Shown one piece after another: positions 31,438 through 43,723 of a stretch of DNA of 64,000 bases (its first letter is position 1; every line of letters starts with the position of its first letter). The notes under the pieces are model-generated. The model saw nothing but the letters and a program-made list of their open reading frames with translations. It ran no database searches and was not told where the DNA came from. The position numbers and the translations under genes are program-made. The stretch is from Primula veris (taxonomy: Eukaryota; Streptophyta; Magnoliopsida; Ericales; Primulaceae). The DNA is taken from positions 10,540,001-10,604,000 of the forward strand of contig OY821751.1 in NCBI GenBank assembly GCA_963682055.1. Reading direction: 5' to 3'.

Positions 31438-34400
31438 AGTTGGTATCAGAGCTAACTAGGTTCTTGTATACTTTGGGACGACGGGAAGATGGGTAACCAT
31501 TGGACCAAGATCCATCGTATTATTTTTCACAAAACTTTTTCAAAAACTCAAACTTTTTCTAAAACGGGGGGTTGCATTTAGCTTAAGACATGTAGCTAGA
31601 ATTTAGTAGTAGTTGATGAAAGGAAAGTCCACATGTGAGGCAAGTTGGGGACAATGAGGACGCTTGTTGATCCCGGCTCGCCAAACTAGTGGGTAGACCT
31701 CTCGTCGGTATGTGTGAAGGAATACCTTAGCGATGTGGAGTTCTAGAGTATGCGAGGACGCTCGGGTGCTTTAGGATAACGTATCGTGATGGGTTATCCC
31801 TCACACTTTTGTGTTGTTTGTATGCGTGTGAAGATTGATATAGTGTGTATGAGGTATAAGTTTGCATGTCAGGTAGTAGCGAAGTATTAGAGTGCGATAA
31901 TTGTGTAGTTGATGGTTTTGTGTAATGTGTTTTCAAATTACTAACTTGTGTGGTAATGAACTTTTTATGCGAATAGATGTTGAAATATTGTGGACTAGAA
32001 TGATGTGGTTGTATGATATGTTCCATGTAAGGAATTTACAAGTGTTGAGAAATTTTACGTTTTTGTATCGTTAATTTTCTGCAGAAAAATGATCGGTCGT
32101 GTTTCTAGATTAGAATTTCGAATTTTGAAGCAATAAATGGCAGGTGATGTGTACAAGAGTTAGTATTTAGGAATTCAGTAGGTTTAACAAGTTGTGGGTA
32201 TGGTATTGACTAATGAGGAAAATAGTTTTGATGATTAGTATTCCAAGGAAAGAGAAAGGGTTGATGTTTAGTGTAGCTGCACTTAATAGTTTTACTCTCT
32301 GGATTGCTAGCTTCATATATGAAATGGAAAAAAAAAATTGTGGAAGTTTCGGCATTCATATTCTTTTAGATTTTGAGAATAGTTCAGAAGATCTTGGTTA
32401 GGTTTAGTACTAGACATGATAAGAAATTGTAGTTCTTGAAACTAATTAGGTAAACTTATGGAGGGTAAGCATGATGTGTTTGAGAATGAGAATAAGCAGT
32501 GATATTATGGGTTAGATAAATTGGTTCTGTGTGATTCTTATAAGTTAATTTTGCAGCCAGATAGTTTCTCCATTTATGACAATTATTTTACGATTTCCGC
32601 TGGTACGTATGATTTTTGGTAATGATAGTTTGGGTTTATTTTACTATTAAGTAGCATCTAAACCAGGGCGGTCCGAACCCTTAGCTAACAATTTTAGCTG
32701 TTACTTTCGGTTAGTCTGGTCCTGTATAGTATTCATAAAATTTGTTAATTTGTGTTTTAGAGGATAGAAATACACATAAGTCTTAAGTGTACAAAATTAA
32801 ATAAGGTTGGATTATGCGATACCAAGTAGTATCTTTTGTTTGAGATTGTGTATGCTAGTCATGAACTTGTTCTGTAAAGATATGGTTATGGGAGATGATT
32901 AGTTAGAGAAAATTTCGCTAGCTTATTTAGTTGGTAGAAACGAGTTTAAGAAATATTTTAGTTAAAGTTAGTTTCGTGTTCAGTGTTAAGTACTCGTGAT
33001 TTTGAAAGAGCTTTTGGGTGGTTCTTGTTGAATGATTTGATGGCGTGCTTACCTTTCTCTATCATTAGAAGATATGTTGTGAAAGAGAGTAAAATATTAT
33101 AAGTTCCTTGCATGGTCAATTTGAGAAAATTGTATTCAGTTGTAACTTTAGACTTTATGCTAGTGTCTTCAAGCAGTCGGAAATAAGTAAAAGTGTAGAT
33201 TTGCTAGAATTAAAAGCAATTGGTGACAACTAGATATTTGTACCTTACTGATGTTGAACATGTTGGTGGTAAATTAAAGTGAAACAGATTATTTAGTCAA
33301 TAGTTTAACTGCAGTGACTTGTTGGATATTTGGTTGGAGAAGGTTGGTGGTACATGAATATTTTGGTTTAGTGACCAACCCTTAGTTTAGTACCTAAAGT
33401 ATGCTTGATTAATTGAAGTTATGTGTATCCTTAGTTAAATGTAAAATTGTGAGCGAGTTGAAACCTTGTTCGATTTGGTTCCGCATACTTTAGTAGACAT
33501 TGTAGATGTGTAGTTTACATACCTAGTATATGTATTACTCCTAAGGTTCTTGATATGGGTGCATGAGTTAATTTGGAGATACGGGCGTGAATTAACAGGT
33601 ACGGATAGCTTTAATAATGGGATACATAATTGTTGGATTATATGTCTAAAATTTTACTGTCTCGTTGGCTTCCAAGTTAAGAAATATTTATATTAATTTC
33701 TTTACACTTTACATTTAAGGATGCTCAGTTATCTTTGCAATGGGGGGATAAGTAAATGATGTTTGAGTTGATTTGTTTCAATGAGCTAAATTTAGTTGAA
33801 GGGAGTTTTTGGTTACAATTAAGTTCTGGAAATAGGTTTATATTGGAATCTACAACTAAGTTTTGTTTTCTTTAGATATTGAAATATAGTATTGGACTTG
33901 TAATATACCAGGTTATGAGTGAAGAGAAGTAACTAGAAAATTTGATTAAGTCGGATTTATATATATATAAATACACAAATACCGAGTTCCGGCCTAGTAG
34001 TGTATATTTGGAGAGTAATGTATCATTATTGAAGCTTATCAGCTGTTCACAAACTGAGGAAATGGATTAGAGGTTAGGGTTTTGAAGTCAAAGTTTAATA
34101 TACAGGAGAAAAGGAAGTTGGACAAGAATGGCGTATGTGCCGTCATTGATTAGTATTAGTTATAAGGTGGGTTCTGATATTAGCTTAAAATGTAGCCTAG
34201 CAGTACGTATATTGTTTATTGTTTGGCAAAAATTTATATGTGATAAGTTAACTTACGTAGTTGATTAGTCGGTTTGAAGAGCCAACTGAGTTGTTATTAT
34301 TTTGCATGTATGCAAACGAAGTTCGCGGATTGTTTGAATAATTAGTGATTGCAATTGTTTTGTTAGTGTCAATGATACCCACTTTATGTTTTTATTTTTA

Positions 34401-36163
34401 TTTTACTTTGAAGAGAGAAAATGTAGGATGGGTTATTGGCAATTGGTGGCTTGGTGATAAAATTTCTCTTAGTAGTGTAATGATGATAAATTCTGTGATT
34501 TTTTTTAGTAGCTGCTTGACTTGTTACATTTTGTAAACATGTTACTTTAGATGAGTTTTGATCACGAGTCTTTTAAAACTCTGAATTAGTTAGTTTGGTC
34601 GTGACTGTTGTTGTTATGTGTCCTTAGTGCCGTATTTGGTTACTGTTAAATGGTTGGAGAAGTATCTGTGATATTTGGCTGGTTGTATTATTGAAAGCAA
34701 ATTGGAAAATATTTATGTAGCTAGTTCCTTGTTTAAGCTTATACTACATGTCTGAAATCTTGATTTAAATCTTATTATTCTAGTCTAGTGCTATACTTTT
34801 ATAATTATCTCTTTCGGTGCGCGGTGTGTGCACTAGTTTGAATAGCCATTACTATTTTACAATTCCATTGGTTTTCTTGCTGTATGCAGTGTCGACGTAA
34901 TAAAGGAATATCTTCGATGATTAGAAATCCTAGGAGAAAGAAAGGGTAAGTGATATATTTATCATTGCGCTGTAAAGGTGTAACAGATAGAGCTTAAGAG
35001 GTGTGATTATGCTAATCGTTAAGGCCAGCAAGTTTTATGGATGATTCTTTATTTTACAATGGAAGGAGGTAAAACTTTATAGTATCTTTTCCAGGTGAAT
35101 TAAGGTGCAAAAGTATTAAGCGCCTTACAGGTGGAATTCAGTAGCTTTTGGGACTAAATGTAAATTCTTAGTTCTGCATTTCATGAATAGGTTCTGCACT
35201 TCGTATTGTTTCGAGATTCGTTGATTAAGTTACTACATTATTAATTGATATTATATCTTGGCTTATGAGCATTGAATAGTAATCATGAAATACATTGCAC
35301 TCTTGGGATTAGTTACGGACACGTATAGTGAGATTAGTATTAGTTTATGGATGATATATAGGTTTGATTTATGAAGAATATTGGAGTGTAACTGGGACTT
35401 GTTAGGAATATAAATAGTAAGCTATTTTGATGTTCGTTTTGTGCGGCTAGTTGAATTTAGATTATGTAATTGGTTAGCCTCTTAACAGTCAATTAGTCAA
35501 GGATAGAGCAAACGTTCGAGATATGCTATGTGTTGTTCTAGCTATTTTGTTGCAGGAAAGGATTGTAATTTGTAAATTAAAGTTTATGTATGTACAATGT
35601 TCTTTGAAATGTTTATGACGCTGAGAGCTATTTTCTGGATGGTTGGTAAGTTATATACATTGTGTGAGGATATATTTGTAACGCCTAGATTTTAGAGTTT
35701 ATTTTAGTTGGAACGCCTAGATTTTGGAGTTTATTTTGTTATAACGCCTAGAGTTTACGGAGTTGTCTTTTACTATGTTTGATATTGCATATAGGTGTTT
35801 ACCTTATTTGAGATTCTTATGTGTAGCTCATGTATTTTGAGTTTTGTAGACGTTGTGGAGTTGTTGAGGTAGAAGCATATCATCTTAGTTGTTGAGCTAG
35901 AAACATGTTACCCTTGTTGAATTATTGTCTTTTATTTTATGAGTCATTGTTTTACATTATCGAGATACTTACGTACCTTTCGTTTACTTGAGTTATGGAT
36001 GGAGGAGTGGTATGAGTTGTGTACCCTGAGTATTTTATTTCTTAGATGATGACACGTATTGTACGTTTAAATTTTATGGCCTTATTTATATTAGTTTATC
36101 ATTTCTGGGTATAGTTGTTTAGAGAAGAAATTTCGGGACGAAATTCTTTTAAGGAGGGTTAGT
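31438..36163 (+). other. Non-coding interior of nested element
   Basis: It opens with the primer site TGGTATCAGAGC at 31441-31452, and closes with TTTCGGGACGAAATTC (36131-36146) and a short purine tract AAGGAGGG before the 3' LTR. That closing phrase is typical of the end of Ty3/gypsy chromovirus-type internal regions. Otherwise it is AT-rich, with no long open frame and no recognisable retrotransposon protein. Confidence 0.75.
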
Positions 36164-38042
36164 TGTAACATTCCGTATTTTTATAAGTAATTTTTATTCA
36201 TGATTTAAATTATCCAAAAACGTTTTATACAAATTTTACCAAAAACCGGTCATTCGACTAATTTTTAGCCAAAAACCGAAACTCTTCCAAAAAGCTTTAT
36301 TTTAAAAACCTGTTACTATTTTACTAATAAAAAGGACCCAATAGTTTTGTTTCTAAAGATTCGTTATTTTTGAGTAGTAAAACAGTATTTTTGGATCAAG
36401 AGTTAACTTTTAGGACTTTGAGGACCAAATAGTTCGTTACCACAAACTTTATCAAAACAGTTTTTTCTAAACCAAAAATCAGCCCACTTTCAATTCTTTA
36501 AACCTAAAATCAGCCAAGAGAAGAGAGAGAAAAAGAGAGAAAAGTGAAGAAGAAGAAGAAGAAGAAGAAGAAGGAGAAACCACGTTAGCAGGTTCTTACC
36601 GGAAGCATCTCCTCTACGCGCTAAGGTAACGGGGGTTATCCATTGCGACTAGATGAGGGTGTATGTTAGGATTTGGTTTTGCGTTTATTAGAAATTGGGG
36701 GTTTATGCCTTTTTATCTTAATTAGGTTTATAAATTGTTAATTGGGTTTAATTGTTGTATGATTTATTCACTTAGTTGAATGGGAGAAATTGATGAGTTA
36801 ATTATATTAATTTCGGATTAATGAGATTATGGATGGGTTTGCATGTTTTATGCGTTGATTATTGTGATTATATAATTATTGATGAAATTGGATAAATTTA
36901 TGTTGAATAATGGTGAATTGTAGTTTATGCATACAAAGTGTTTGTTAAAATGTCTAAAAGTGATTTTATGTTGTTATAGCGTTTGACTAGTTGTGAATTT
37001 AGTACATGTGGTTATGTGTTATGTTGTATTACGTTAAGTGACGTATGAGATGATGTTATTTGAATAGTATAATATTATTGGCCGAGGCCTTAATATTTAT
37101 ACGTATGAGATTGTGTTAATTGGATGATTTATTATTATTGGCCGAGGCCTTGTGATTTAGCTGTAGTGGCAATGGTCTCTGTCTCTCCCTAATTCCGGGG
37201 ACAGAAGACGGCCGAGGGGATAGGGAATGACCTACCTTACGGACTGGGATAGGTGGCGTGAGAGGTCCCAGTGTGCACTATATTTATTTTATTGTTAGCA
37301 ATGGTCTATGTCTCTCCCTAATTCCGGGGGCATAAGACGGCCGAAGGGATAGGGAATGACTCGTCTTAAGGACTGGGACGAGTGGCGTGAGAGGTCCAAG
37401 TGCGCACTATAAATCTACTTTTATGTTGCAATGGTCTATGTCTCTCCCTAATTCCGGGGACATATGACGGCCGAAGGGATAGGGAATGACCTACCTTACG
37501 GACTGGGGTAGGTGGCGTGAGAGGTCCATGTATGCTGTTGATGTGTATTTAATTTATCGTAGTCGTAGAATGTCATTATATTTCTCTTTATACGTCGATT
37601 ATCGTAGTTGTAGAATTTGTGAGCTCTTGCATTTATGGGATGGAGTGACGGTGTTTGTGGTGCCGTCCCGTCTAGTTATGTGCGTGGGACTCACCGTTAC
37701 AATTTTGTATTTCAGGTACCAATTAGGTTGGCATGTTTGGATAAGAGCTGTTGCATTGCAACATTATGGGTTTGGGGCTTTCGCTTTCTTTTCATTTTTA
37801 TTCTATTTTGAGGTTGTAGCCTACGGGCAATTTACTTTCGTTTGGTAATTTTTATAAGTTGTCAAAACCATTTGGTCATGTAGCCGCGTTTGACAAACAG
37901 TTTTATTTATTCGCTTAATTGTTCCATTAGCTTGCAAATGTTTTCTTTTAAAATTTTAAATTCGTACCAACAGGTTCTATTTCCTTTTGTTTTAAAAAGG
38001 TCATGCCTCGATATCCGTGTTTATGGAATTTGGGGCGTGACA
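36164..38042 (+). repeat. 3' LTR of nested element
   Basis: Same length and nearly the same sequence as the 5' LTR. Its end lies 38 bp before the TATA box of cargo gene 3. Confidence 0.93.
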
Positions 38043-38080
38043 GGTTGCGACTCTCAATACGAGCCCTTATCTTATTGATC

Positions 38081-38088
38081 TATAAATA
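38081..38088 (+). promoter_or_regulatory. TATA box of cargo gene 3
   Basis: TATAAATA, 85 bp upstream of the ATG at 38173. The nested element's 3' target duplication ends 33 bp before it, so any upstream promoter elements were moved 8.5 kb away. Confidence 0.6.
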
Positions 38089-38172
38089 CCTGCTTACAGC
38101 ATGGTTATATCCACAACCCTTATCATATTATTTTCCCCCATATACAGATCCTTATCTTATAACTTTCATAAG

Positions 38173-38466
38173 ATGTCTGGTCCTTTTTCCCAATCAGCAT
38201 TAGCTTTGCAAGTGGAGGCTTTTGAAGCCTCCTATGGCCATGTACAAAGGCTGTTGATGGATGCCGAGGAGGAATTGAAGGTGATGCGTTATCACCATAC
38301 CGAGATGGTTCAGGAATTAACTTGGCTAAGATCCGAACTGGCTTATTGCCGACGTGCTCGTCGGGCTCTAGTCGAAGAGAATGAGATGCTAAGGGGAAAC
38401 CCGACACTGAGGGACAAGGATGTCTCTGCCGGGCCCTCTCACCGATACCGATCGACTTCCCCCTAA
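38173..38466 (+). CDS. Cargo gene 3: small coiled-coil protein
   Basis: An intact ORF of 97 codons starting MSGPFSQSALALQVEAFEAS. Residues about 10-75 are helix-forming and charged (LLMDAEEELKVMRYHHTEMV, then RARRALVEENEMLRG), followed by a Ser/Arg/Pro tail. It has the same size, strand and style as cargo genes 1, 2, 4 and 5, but I see no direct sequence match to them beyond the shared architecture. The long T/C-rich stretch after its stop is non-coding. Its function is unknown. Confidence 0.65.
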   Translation: MSGPFSQSALALQVEAFEASYGHVQRLLMDAEEELKVMRYHHTEMVQELTWLRSELAYCRRARRALVEENEMLRGNPTLRDKDVSAGPSHRYRSTSP

Positions 38467-38850
38467 CCTTCCCTCCTTTTTTTTTGTTTTTTCTTCTGCT
38501 GCGTCTCCTCTTCCTCTCCCTTTTCTTTCTATACTCTTTCAGTCTCTCTTCTCTCTATCCTCCATTTTCTTCTTACTATCTTTTCCTAGGTCTTTCTTTT
38601 TCTTATTTTTGTTTTGTTTCTTTGCACCACTACGATGTAACAATCAACCCTGTGATCCTAAGGGTTTTGCGTTATGTCTAGGGTTTTTGTCATTTTTCTT
38701 TTCCTCTTCTTGCTTTTCACTTCTGTTCCCTCCATTGTCTTCCTTTTTCTTTCTTCGTTCTCTCTTTACTTTTTCTTTTTGGTGTCTCCTGCTCACTTGG
38801 TCTGCTGATATAGTGGATCTTCTTTGCCTGATCTTCTGTACTAGCTCTTC

Positions 38851-38982
38851 TCGGATGTAATAGATCTTTATCTCGGATGTAACAGATTTCCTTTTCGGAT
38901 GTAATAGATTTCTTTTTCGGATGTAATAGATTTCTTTTTCGGATGTAATAGATTTTCTTTTCGGATGTACTCTTGATGTAAT
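38851..38982 (+). repeat. 22-bp tandem repeat, six units
   Basis: TCGGATGTAATAGATTTCTT-type units start at 38851, 38873, 38895, 38917, 38939 and 38961, a strict 22-bp period. The array lies in the 3' region of cargo gene 3, about 370 bp before the TATA box of cargo gene 4. Confidence 0.9.
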
Positions 38983-39236
38983 GAACAATGATATATCCCA
39001 TCTTTATTAATGAAAATTATATTTGCCCTTCTATTTTTGCACCTTTATCTTGTTCTTCTTATTGTTGAATTTGTGGTTTGTTGGGATGTGGACCTTTTGA
39101 GTATCTTGTACCTTTATTTCTTGCTGGACTGTAGACCTATCCCTCACATTGTCAATCATAGGTGCACGCTCCCAAGTATTGTCAGGAAACATGCATGCTC
39201 CCAAGTATTTGTCAGATAACAACACAAACTTTTCTC

Positions 39237-39244
39237 TATAAATA
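39237..39244 (+). promoter_or_regulatory. TATA box of cargo gene 4
   Basis: TCTATAAATACTC, 79 bp upstream of the ATG at 39323, in the same spacing range as the other cargo TATA boxes. Upstream there is a short direct repeat (GCTCCCAAGTATT). Confidence 0.65.
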
Positions 39245-39322
39245 CTCAACCTTGATTATTCCTTACCATAAACTTGTGTTGGCTTCACTTATCCCTCTTC
39301 TTTTATATCATAACTTATCATA

Positions 39323-39802
39323 ATGTCTGAGCCCGTGGTGAGATATCATGCTCAGATGAAGGACTTAGATGCTAAAATATCTTGGGTCCGTCATAGAATG
39401 GCCAGTCTTGAGAAAGAATATGGGGTTTTGGCTTTGAGTTTATTCGACTCTCATCCCGAGGAGACAATGAAGTGGACCGAGATTTCGGCCTTGAGTCGCC
39501 AACTCGATAATTTGTTGTTGCACAGAAATCACTTGGCCAACTCTTGGTACGAGGCCGAGGAGATTTGGGATCATGCTCAAGACAAGTTCGATAACTCCCC
39601 TCAAGGCCTAGCTAGTATGATAGTTAGGAATGCTCGGCTTGAGGAGCGTATCAGTGCCCTTGCTAGGACGAACACCGAACTTTCCAGGGAGAATGAGTGC
39701 TTGGTAATCATGAATGACTCTTACCAAGCTCGGTTTGACAGCTCTTCTCATTTTGCTTTCTCTCGGTCTGGCAGTTCGGCTTTTCCACCCATTGATCCTT
39801 AG
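39323..39802 (+). CDS. Cargo gene 4: coiled-coil protein
   Basis: An intact ORF of 159 codons starting MSEPVVRYHAQMKDLDAKIS. It has two helical segments: about residues 5-65 (VRHRMASLEKEYGVLALS) and about 100-135 (ARLEERISALARTNTELSR), separated by a region with several Trp residues, and a Ser/Phe-rich tail. No known family is recognised. It is transcribed against the host Tat element, between the 22-bp repeat and cargo gene 5. Confidence 0.7.
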   Translation: MSEPVVRYHAQMKDLDAKISWVRHRMASLEKEYGVLALSLFDSHPEETMKWTEISALSRQLDNLLLHRNHLANSWYEAEEIWDHAQDKFDNSPQGLASMIVRNARLEERISALARTNTELSRENECLVIMNDSYQARFDSSSHFAFSRSGSSAFPPIDP

Positions 39803-39945
39803 ATTGGGCTGGTTTTCTTATGTATTTCCCCTTTTGCAATTTGTGTTTTCTTTTCTGTATTTGATGAATCAGTTGTATCTTTTCGTATCTCGTGCCTGTC
39901 TTGTGAACCATTGTAACGCCTCGTACTTTGTGCCCTTTGATTCTT

Positions 39946-39952
39946 TATAAAT
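39946..39952 (+). promoter_or_regulatory. TATA box of cargo gene 5
   Basis: CTTTATAAATGCTCC, 85 bp upstream of the ATG at 40037. Confidence 0.6.
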
Positions 39953-40036
39953 GCTCCATATTGTCTGTACTTCATTATCCATTCTCCTCTCTCTCTTGTT
40001 TTATAATTTGTTTCTTCTAACTTGCTTTTGTTTGAG

Positions 40037-40399
40037 ATGGCTCCCCTCACTAGGTCTGCCTCCAAAAAGAAAGCCTTTATGGAAGAGGAGCCTACTTTTT
40101 TGCTACCTCATCCCCCTGGTTTTGGGGGGGAGGATTTGACTCCTCTTCAACTAAAAGAAATTGAGATGTCATGGCTGAAACATGATCTCATGTGTGCTCG
40201 GACTGAAGTGAGGAGGTTTAAACAATATTGGGACGAGGAGGGCACTGCTCGTTTCAAGGCCGAGCAAAAATGCGAGTCTCAGTCTTACGCCTTGAAACAG
40301 GCTGAGATGGCGATTTCTCGGTTGATTAGGGAAAAAGAGCGTCTGGAGGAACTTTTGGCGAAGAAGGATGTTGATATGGGGGATAGTTCGAAAAAGTAG
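40037..40399 (+). CDS. Cargo gene 5: small coiled-coil protein
   Basis: An intact ORF of 120 codons starting MAPLTRSASKKKAFMEEEP. After a Pro/Gly-rich head of about 40 residues it forms a charged helix with EIEMSWLKHDLMCARTEV and ISRLIREKERLEELLAKKD, and ends SSKK, like cargo gene 1 (SSSK). AATAAA follows at 40470-40475. The Met at 40037 is the first true ATG in frame. Its function is unknown. The basic head could suit nuclear entry, but that is a guess. Confidence 0.7.
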   Translation: MAPLTRSASKKKAFMEEEPTFLLPHPPGFGGEDLTPLQLKEIEMSWLKHDLMCARTEVRRFKQYWDEEGTARFKAEQKCESQSYALKQAEMAISRLIREKERLEELLAKKDVDMGDSSKK

Positions 40400-41097
40400 G
40401 ATGGGTGTATTTTCTTGTAAAATTTTTCTTTTTCTGTTGTATTGTTTGTGTTTTCCCCCTTTGTGGAAGAATAAAACTCTGTCTTGCACTTGATTCTGTC
40501 TATTCTATTTTATTTGATGTTTCTCAGTATACACCGAACAATGTGCCCGGTTATCCCCCCGGAGAGCGTTGTTAGACTTGATGCTTCATGCCGTCAAGCT
40601 AGAAACGGTCTTCGTCCACCTTGTTCGGTATGCCCTTTGGGTGAGAAATGGTTGGGAGTCGAGGAACTTTATCGGGGGACATTCTCGGTGTGATAATATT
40701 GGTAGCGTATGTGGGAAGCTTTTCGTGGTAGGGTCCACTGGCCGTTTATTTAGGTGTAATGATGTGAACTGCCTTGGGATATGCTCTGACGTGGCAAAAT
40801 CTGGAGCGTTTATATGTTAAAAATAGCAGCGGTTGTTGACTTTTGTATGGTTAGAAAAAGGGTAAACCTCTGTTACACGAAAGGACGGTTATTATTTTAT
40901 TCTTTTTGTGACTCCACTCCTTTTTACTGTGCCAAGTAACCCTTTTTGTTTTTATCACAAAATTTGCTGAAGAAAATATCTGTCTCTCTCTCTAAAGTAT
41001 ATTCTTCCCGCCAAAAAGGAAAAACGTTCGGCCGCTTGATCTAGGGTTTCGTGGTATTTTTGAAAGACTTGCTGCTGTTCGCGCTTGCTTGCTCATA

Positions 41098-43651
41098 ATG
41101 ATAACTGTAAGTGTTTTTTCGTTCTCCCCTCCCCCTCTTTTTTTTTTTTTTTTTTTTTTTGTGTTGGGGGTTGTATTTGATTTGTCGTTGTGGTCATAGA
41201 TGTGGCATTGGTATATGGTTCAGATTGTCTATATATGTCTGATGATTCTTATGTACTTGGTTAATGTGAGTGGGGGGGGGGGGGTGGTGGCTCTCGTTAT
41301 ATTGATGTGGTTCTGGTTTGCGCATTTGGTTAGTATATTGATGGAATTTTGATGATGTTTGGATAGGAAATTCTGACCCAAAGTGTGGCCCAAGTTGGCA
41401 CATTCGTGGAAAAGGATTTTAAGGAACTCGCCGGAATACCCGACAACATACACATTCGACTTCCTATTTCTGACGAGGAGGTGCTGGGATTTGTTCCTGC
41501 CGGCGAGGTAGCCGTGCGCTCTTCGGCATTCTTTACTGGGGGTCTTCGACTTCCTTTTACAAACTGGGTGGCTTCGTTCTTTGAGGCCGTCCAGATTGCT
41601 CCGGCCCAACTGGCCCTTAATGGTTACCGTACTCTGAATGGTATCCAAAGGTTATCGGAGTTGTCCGGAATACCGATTGAACTGAAGGATGTCTTCGGAG
41701 TCTATAGTTTGAGCTTTGAGCGTCGCAGCTCGTATTTGAAGACCTTGCGTGCCTTTTGCCGGCTCGTTATCAGTTTGCCGGATACCAACAAAGAGCGTAA
41801 TCTTGGTATTGTTATTGCTGGCGGTGAATGGGGTTGTGCGGGTCACCAGATTCCTGGACCGGCTACCAATGCTCCCACTATGCCAGACCTCGGCGCTCCC
41901 AATGTAGAGGCTCTGTTAGCTCTTTGGAAATGGTGGGGGCCCGGACCGACGCCGGATCCTGCGAGTCGTACTGCTCCCATGCTGCTCGGTTACCCTATGG
42001 GGTCGGTAACCAAGGGGAATCCTGCACCCGAGATCCCCAAAGAGCCCGAGGAGGAATTCTTGAAGGTGGTCCGGGCTCGAAGTGCTGCTCGGCTTGGGAA
42101 AAAAGCCGTTCGTTCTAAGCGTCGTGCATCTGACCCTGCCGTTGGAACAACGAAGAGGGCTAGGGGAACCGATACATCGGTTACCGAGGAGGATGCTAAC
42201 GTTGGCTCGGGCGAGGGGGTGTTTGCTGCTTCTCAAGGGGATACCACCGAGGATGCCTCTGCGCCGGGCGATGTATGTGTATATGAATTTTGATTTTCTT
42301 GTCTTTTGATTGATGTCATTTTGTTCTTTAGTGCTTTGCTTTATTAGTTATCTTGTTTCAGCTACTGACTTCTCCATTGATTACCCTCGCTCTTGCCCGG
42401 TCCATGGGTATTATTGTGTTTCAGGGGTCGATCGACGATGTATTCGGACATATGAACCTTTTGACTAACATGGGGGAGGATACGATGACCTTGCCTGTCA
42501 TCTCGCCTATCCCTAGCGAGGATCCGATAGATCTTCCCATTTGCTCGCCCGTCCGTACTGAGGAAGAGATCGAGCATAGGGCCCCTGAGATTGATCATTT
42601 AGAGGACGTGGGGGTGGAGGTCGGCAAGGAGAGTGCCGTGGATGTTGTGACGGGTGTCGATGATGAGGCTCTCGACGGACCCGAGAAGATGTTGGTGGAC
42701 GGGGTTGCAATGACCCGTTACATTGATCGGTGCAGAGGTGAGCTGTTGGGGCAACCTCGAACCTTGAAAATGGGGTATACTACTCTGAAACCCCTTGCTT
42801 TCAAGGATGCAGAAAAAATAGCTGCTCTGCCTACCATGTCGGTTATAGAGCAGGCCAACGCGGATGCGCTGCGGGTATGTTGAGCGCGTATTTTGTAATA
42901 TATACCATGATGCTCGTATTTTGTTATATAGGTTTGGTACTCGTATTTTGCTTGGAATCTGATGTTTTGAAGTGCAGATCGCCTTGAGTACCGTGGCGTT
43001 ACGGGATCAGCTGGGAGCTCTAGGGGCTGATAAAGAGAAGCTGGTGGCCGAGAAGAAGGCCATAGTCGAGGAGAACGATCAGAAGATAAAAGATCTGCTT
43101 GCGGTTTTCGAGGCCAAGAAAGAGAAACTGGTCATCGAGAATAATACCCTGGGTGATAATTATGACAAACTGTCTGTGGACTTTCTGCACGTGACCGAGG
43201 ATGTCGAGAAGTTGAAGGCTGAAAAAGAGAGCCTGGTCGTTAAGTATGACCAACTAGAGGAGGAGAACTTGCTGCTGGCAGAGGACGTGGAAGCCGAAAA
43301 GGCTAAAGTGGCCGCTCTGAAAACGGCACAGGCGGAGGAGCGGACAAGGTTAGCAATGATGGCTAATTTCTCCGTCTATTGCGCTCATGTGCGGGCGTTC
43401 AATTTCGCGAATGTTCCTGTGTCGGATAGGGCGTGGTCGGAGTTGGTGTATCCCTGTCTGCATGGTGCACCGCCGAAACCCTTAGACTGGGCGAATCTTC
43501 GTGAAGAGGAGCTTCCCCGGCTACCGGGGCAGACAATTTCAACAGCGCTCCGTCCTCATTTTACGTCGGCCACATCCACTCCTCGACCTGATGCTACTGT
43601 TACTCCCCCACCCGCATCTCCTCAGGTGGAACCTTGACCATTTTTCTGACA

Positions 43652-43723
<72 letters not shown>

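Larger units (their letters stand above)
29559..38042 (+). mobile_element. Nested non-coding LTR element (LARD-like), 8.5 kb
   Basis: Two 1,879-bp LTRs (29559-31437 and 36164-38042) both start TGTAACATTCCG and end GGGCGTGACA. A perfect 5-bp duplication GGTTG lies at 29554-29558 and 38043-38047. A tRNA-Met primer site follows the left LTR. The 4.7-kb interior has no gag or pol, so this is a large retrotransposon derivative that needs enzymes from elsewhere. The two LTRs look almost identical; the one difference I noticed is GGAGAT at about 30610 against GGGGAT at about 37217. The insertion is therefore recent. It separates cargo genes 2 and 3 of the host Tat element. Confidence 0.93.

Noticed and set aside
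38420..39001. Overlapping Phe/Ser- or Lys/Glu-rich ORFs on both strands
   Set aside because: They translate a T/C-rich 3' region and the 22-bp tandem repeat; composition is explained by the repeats.
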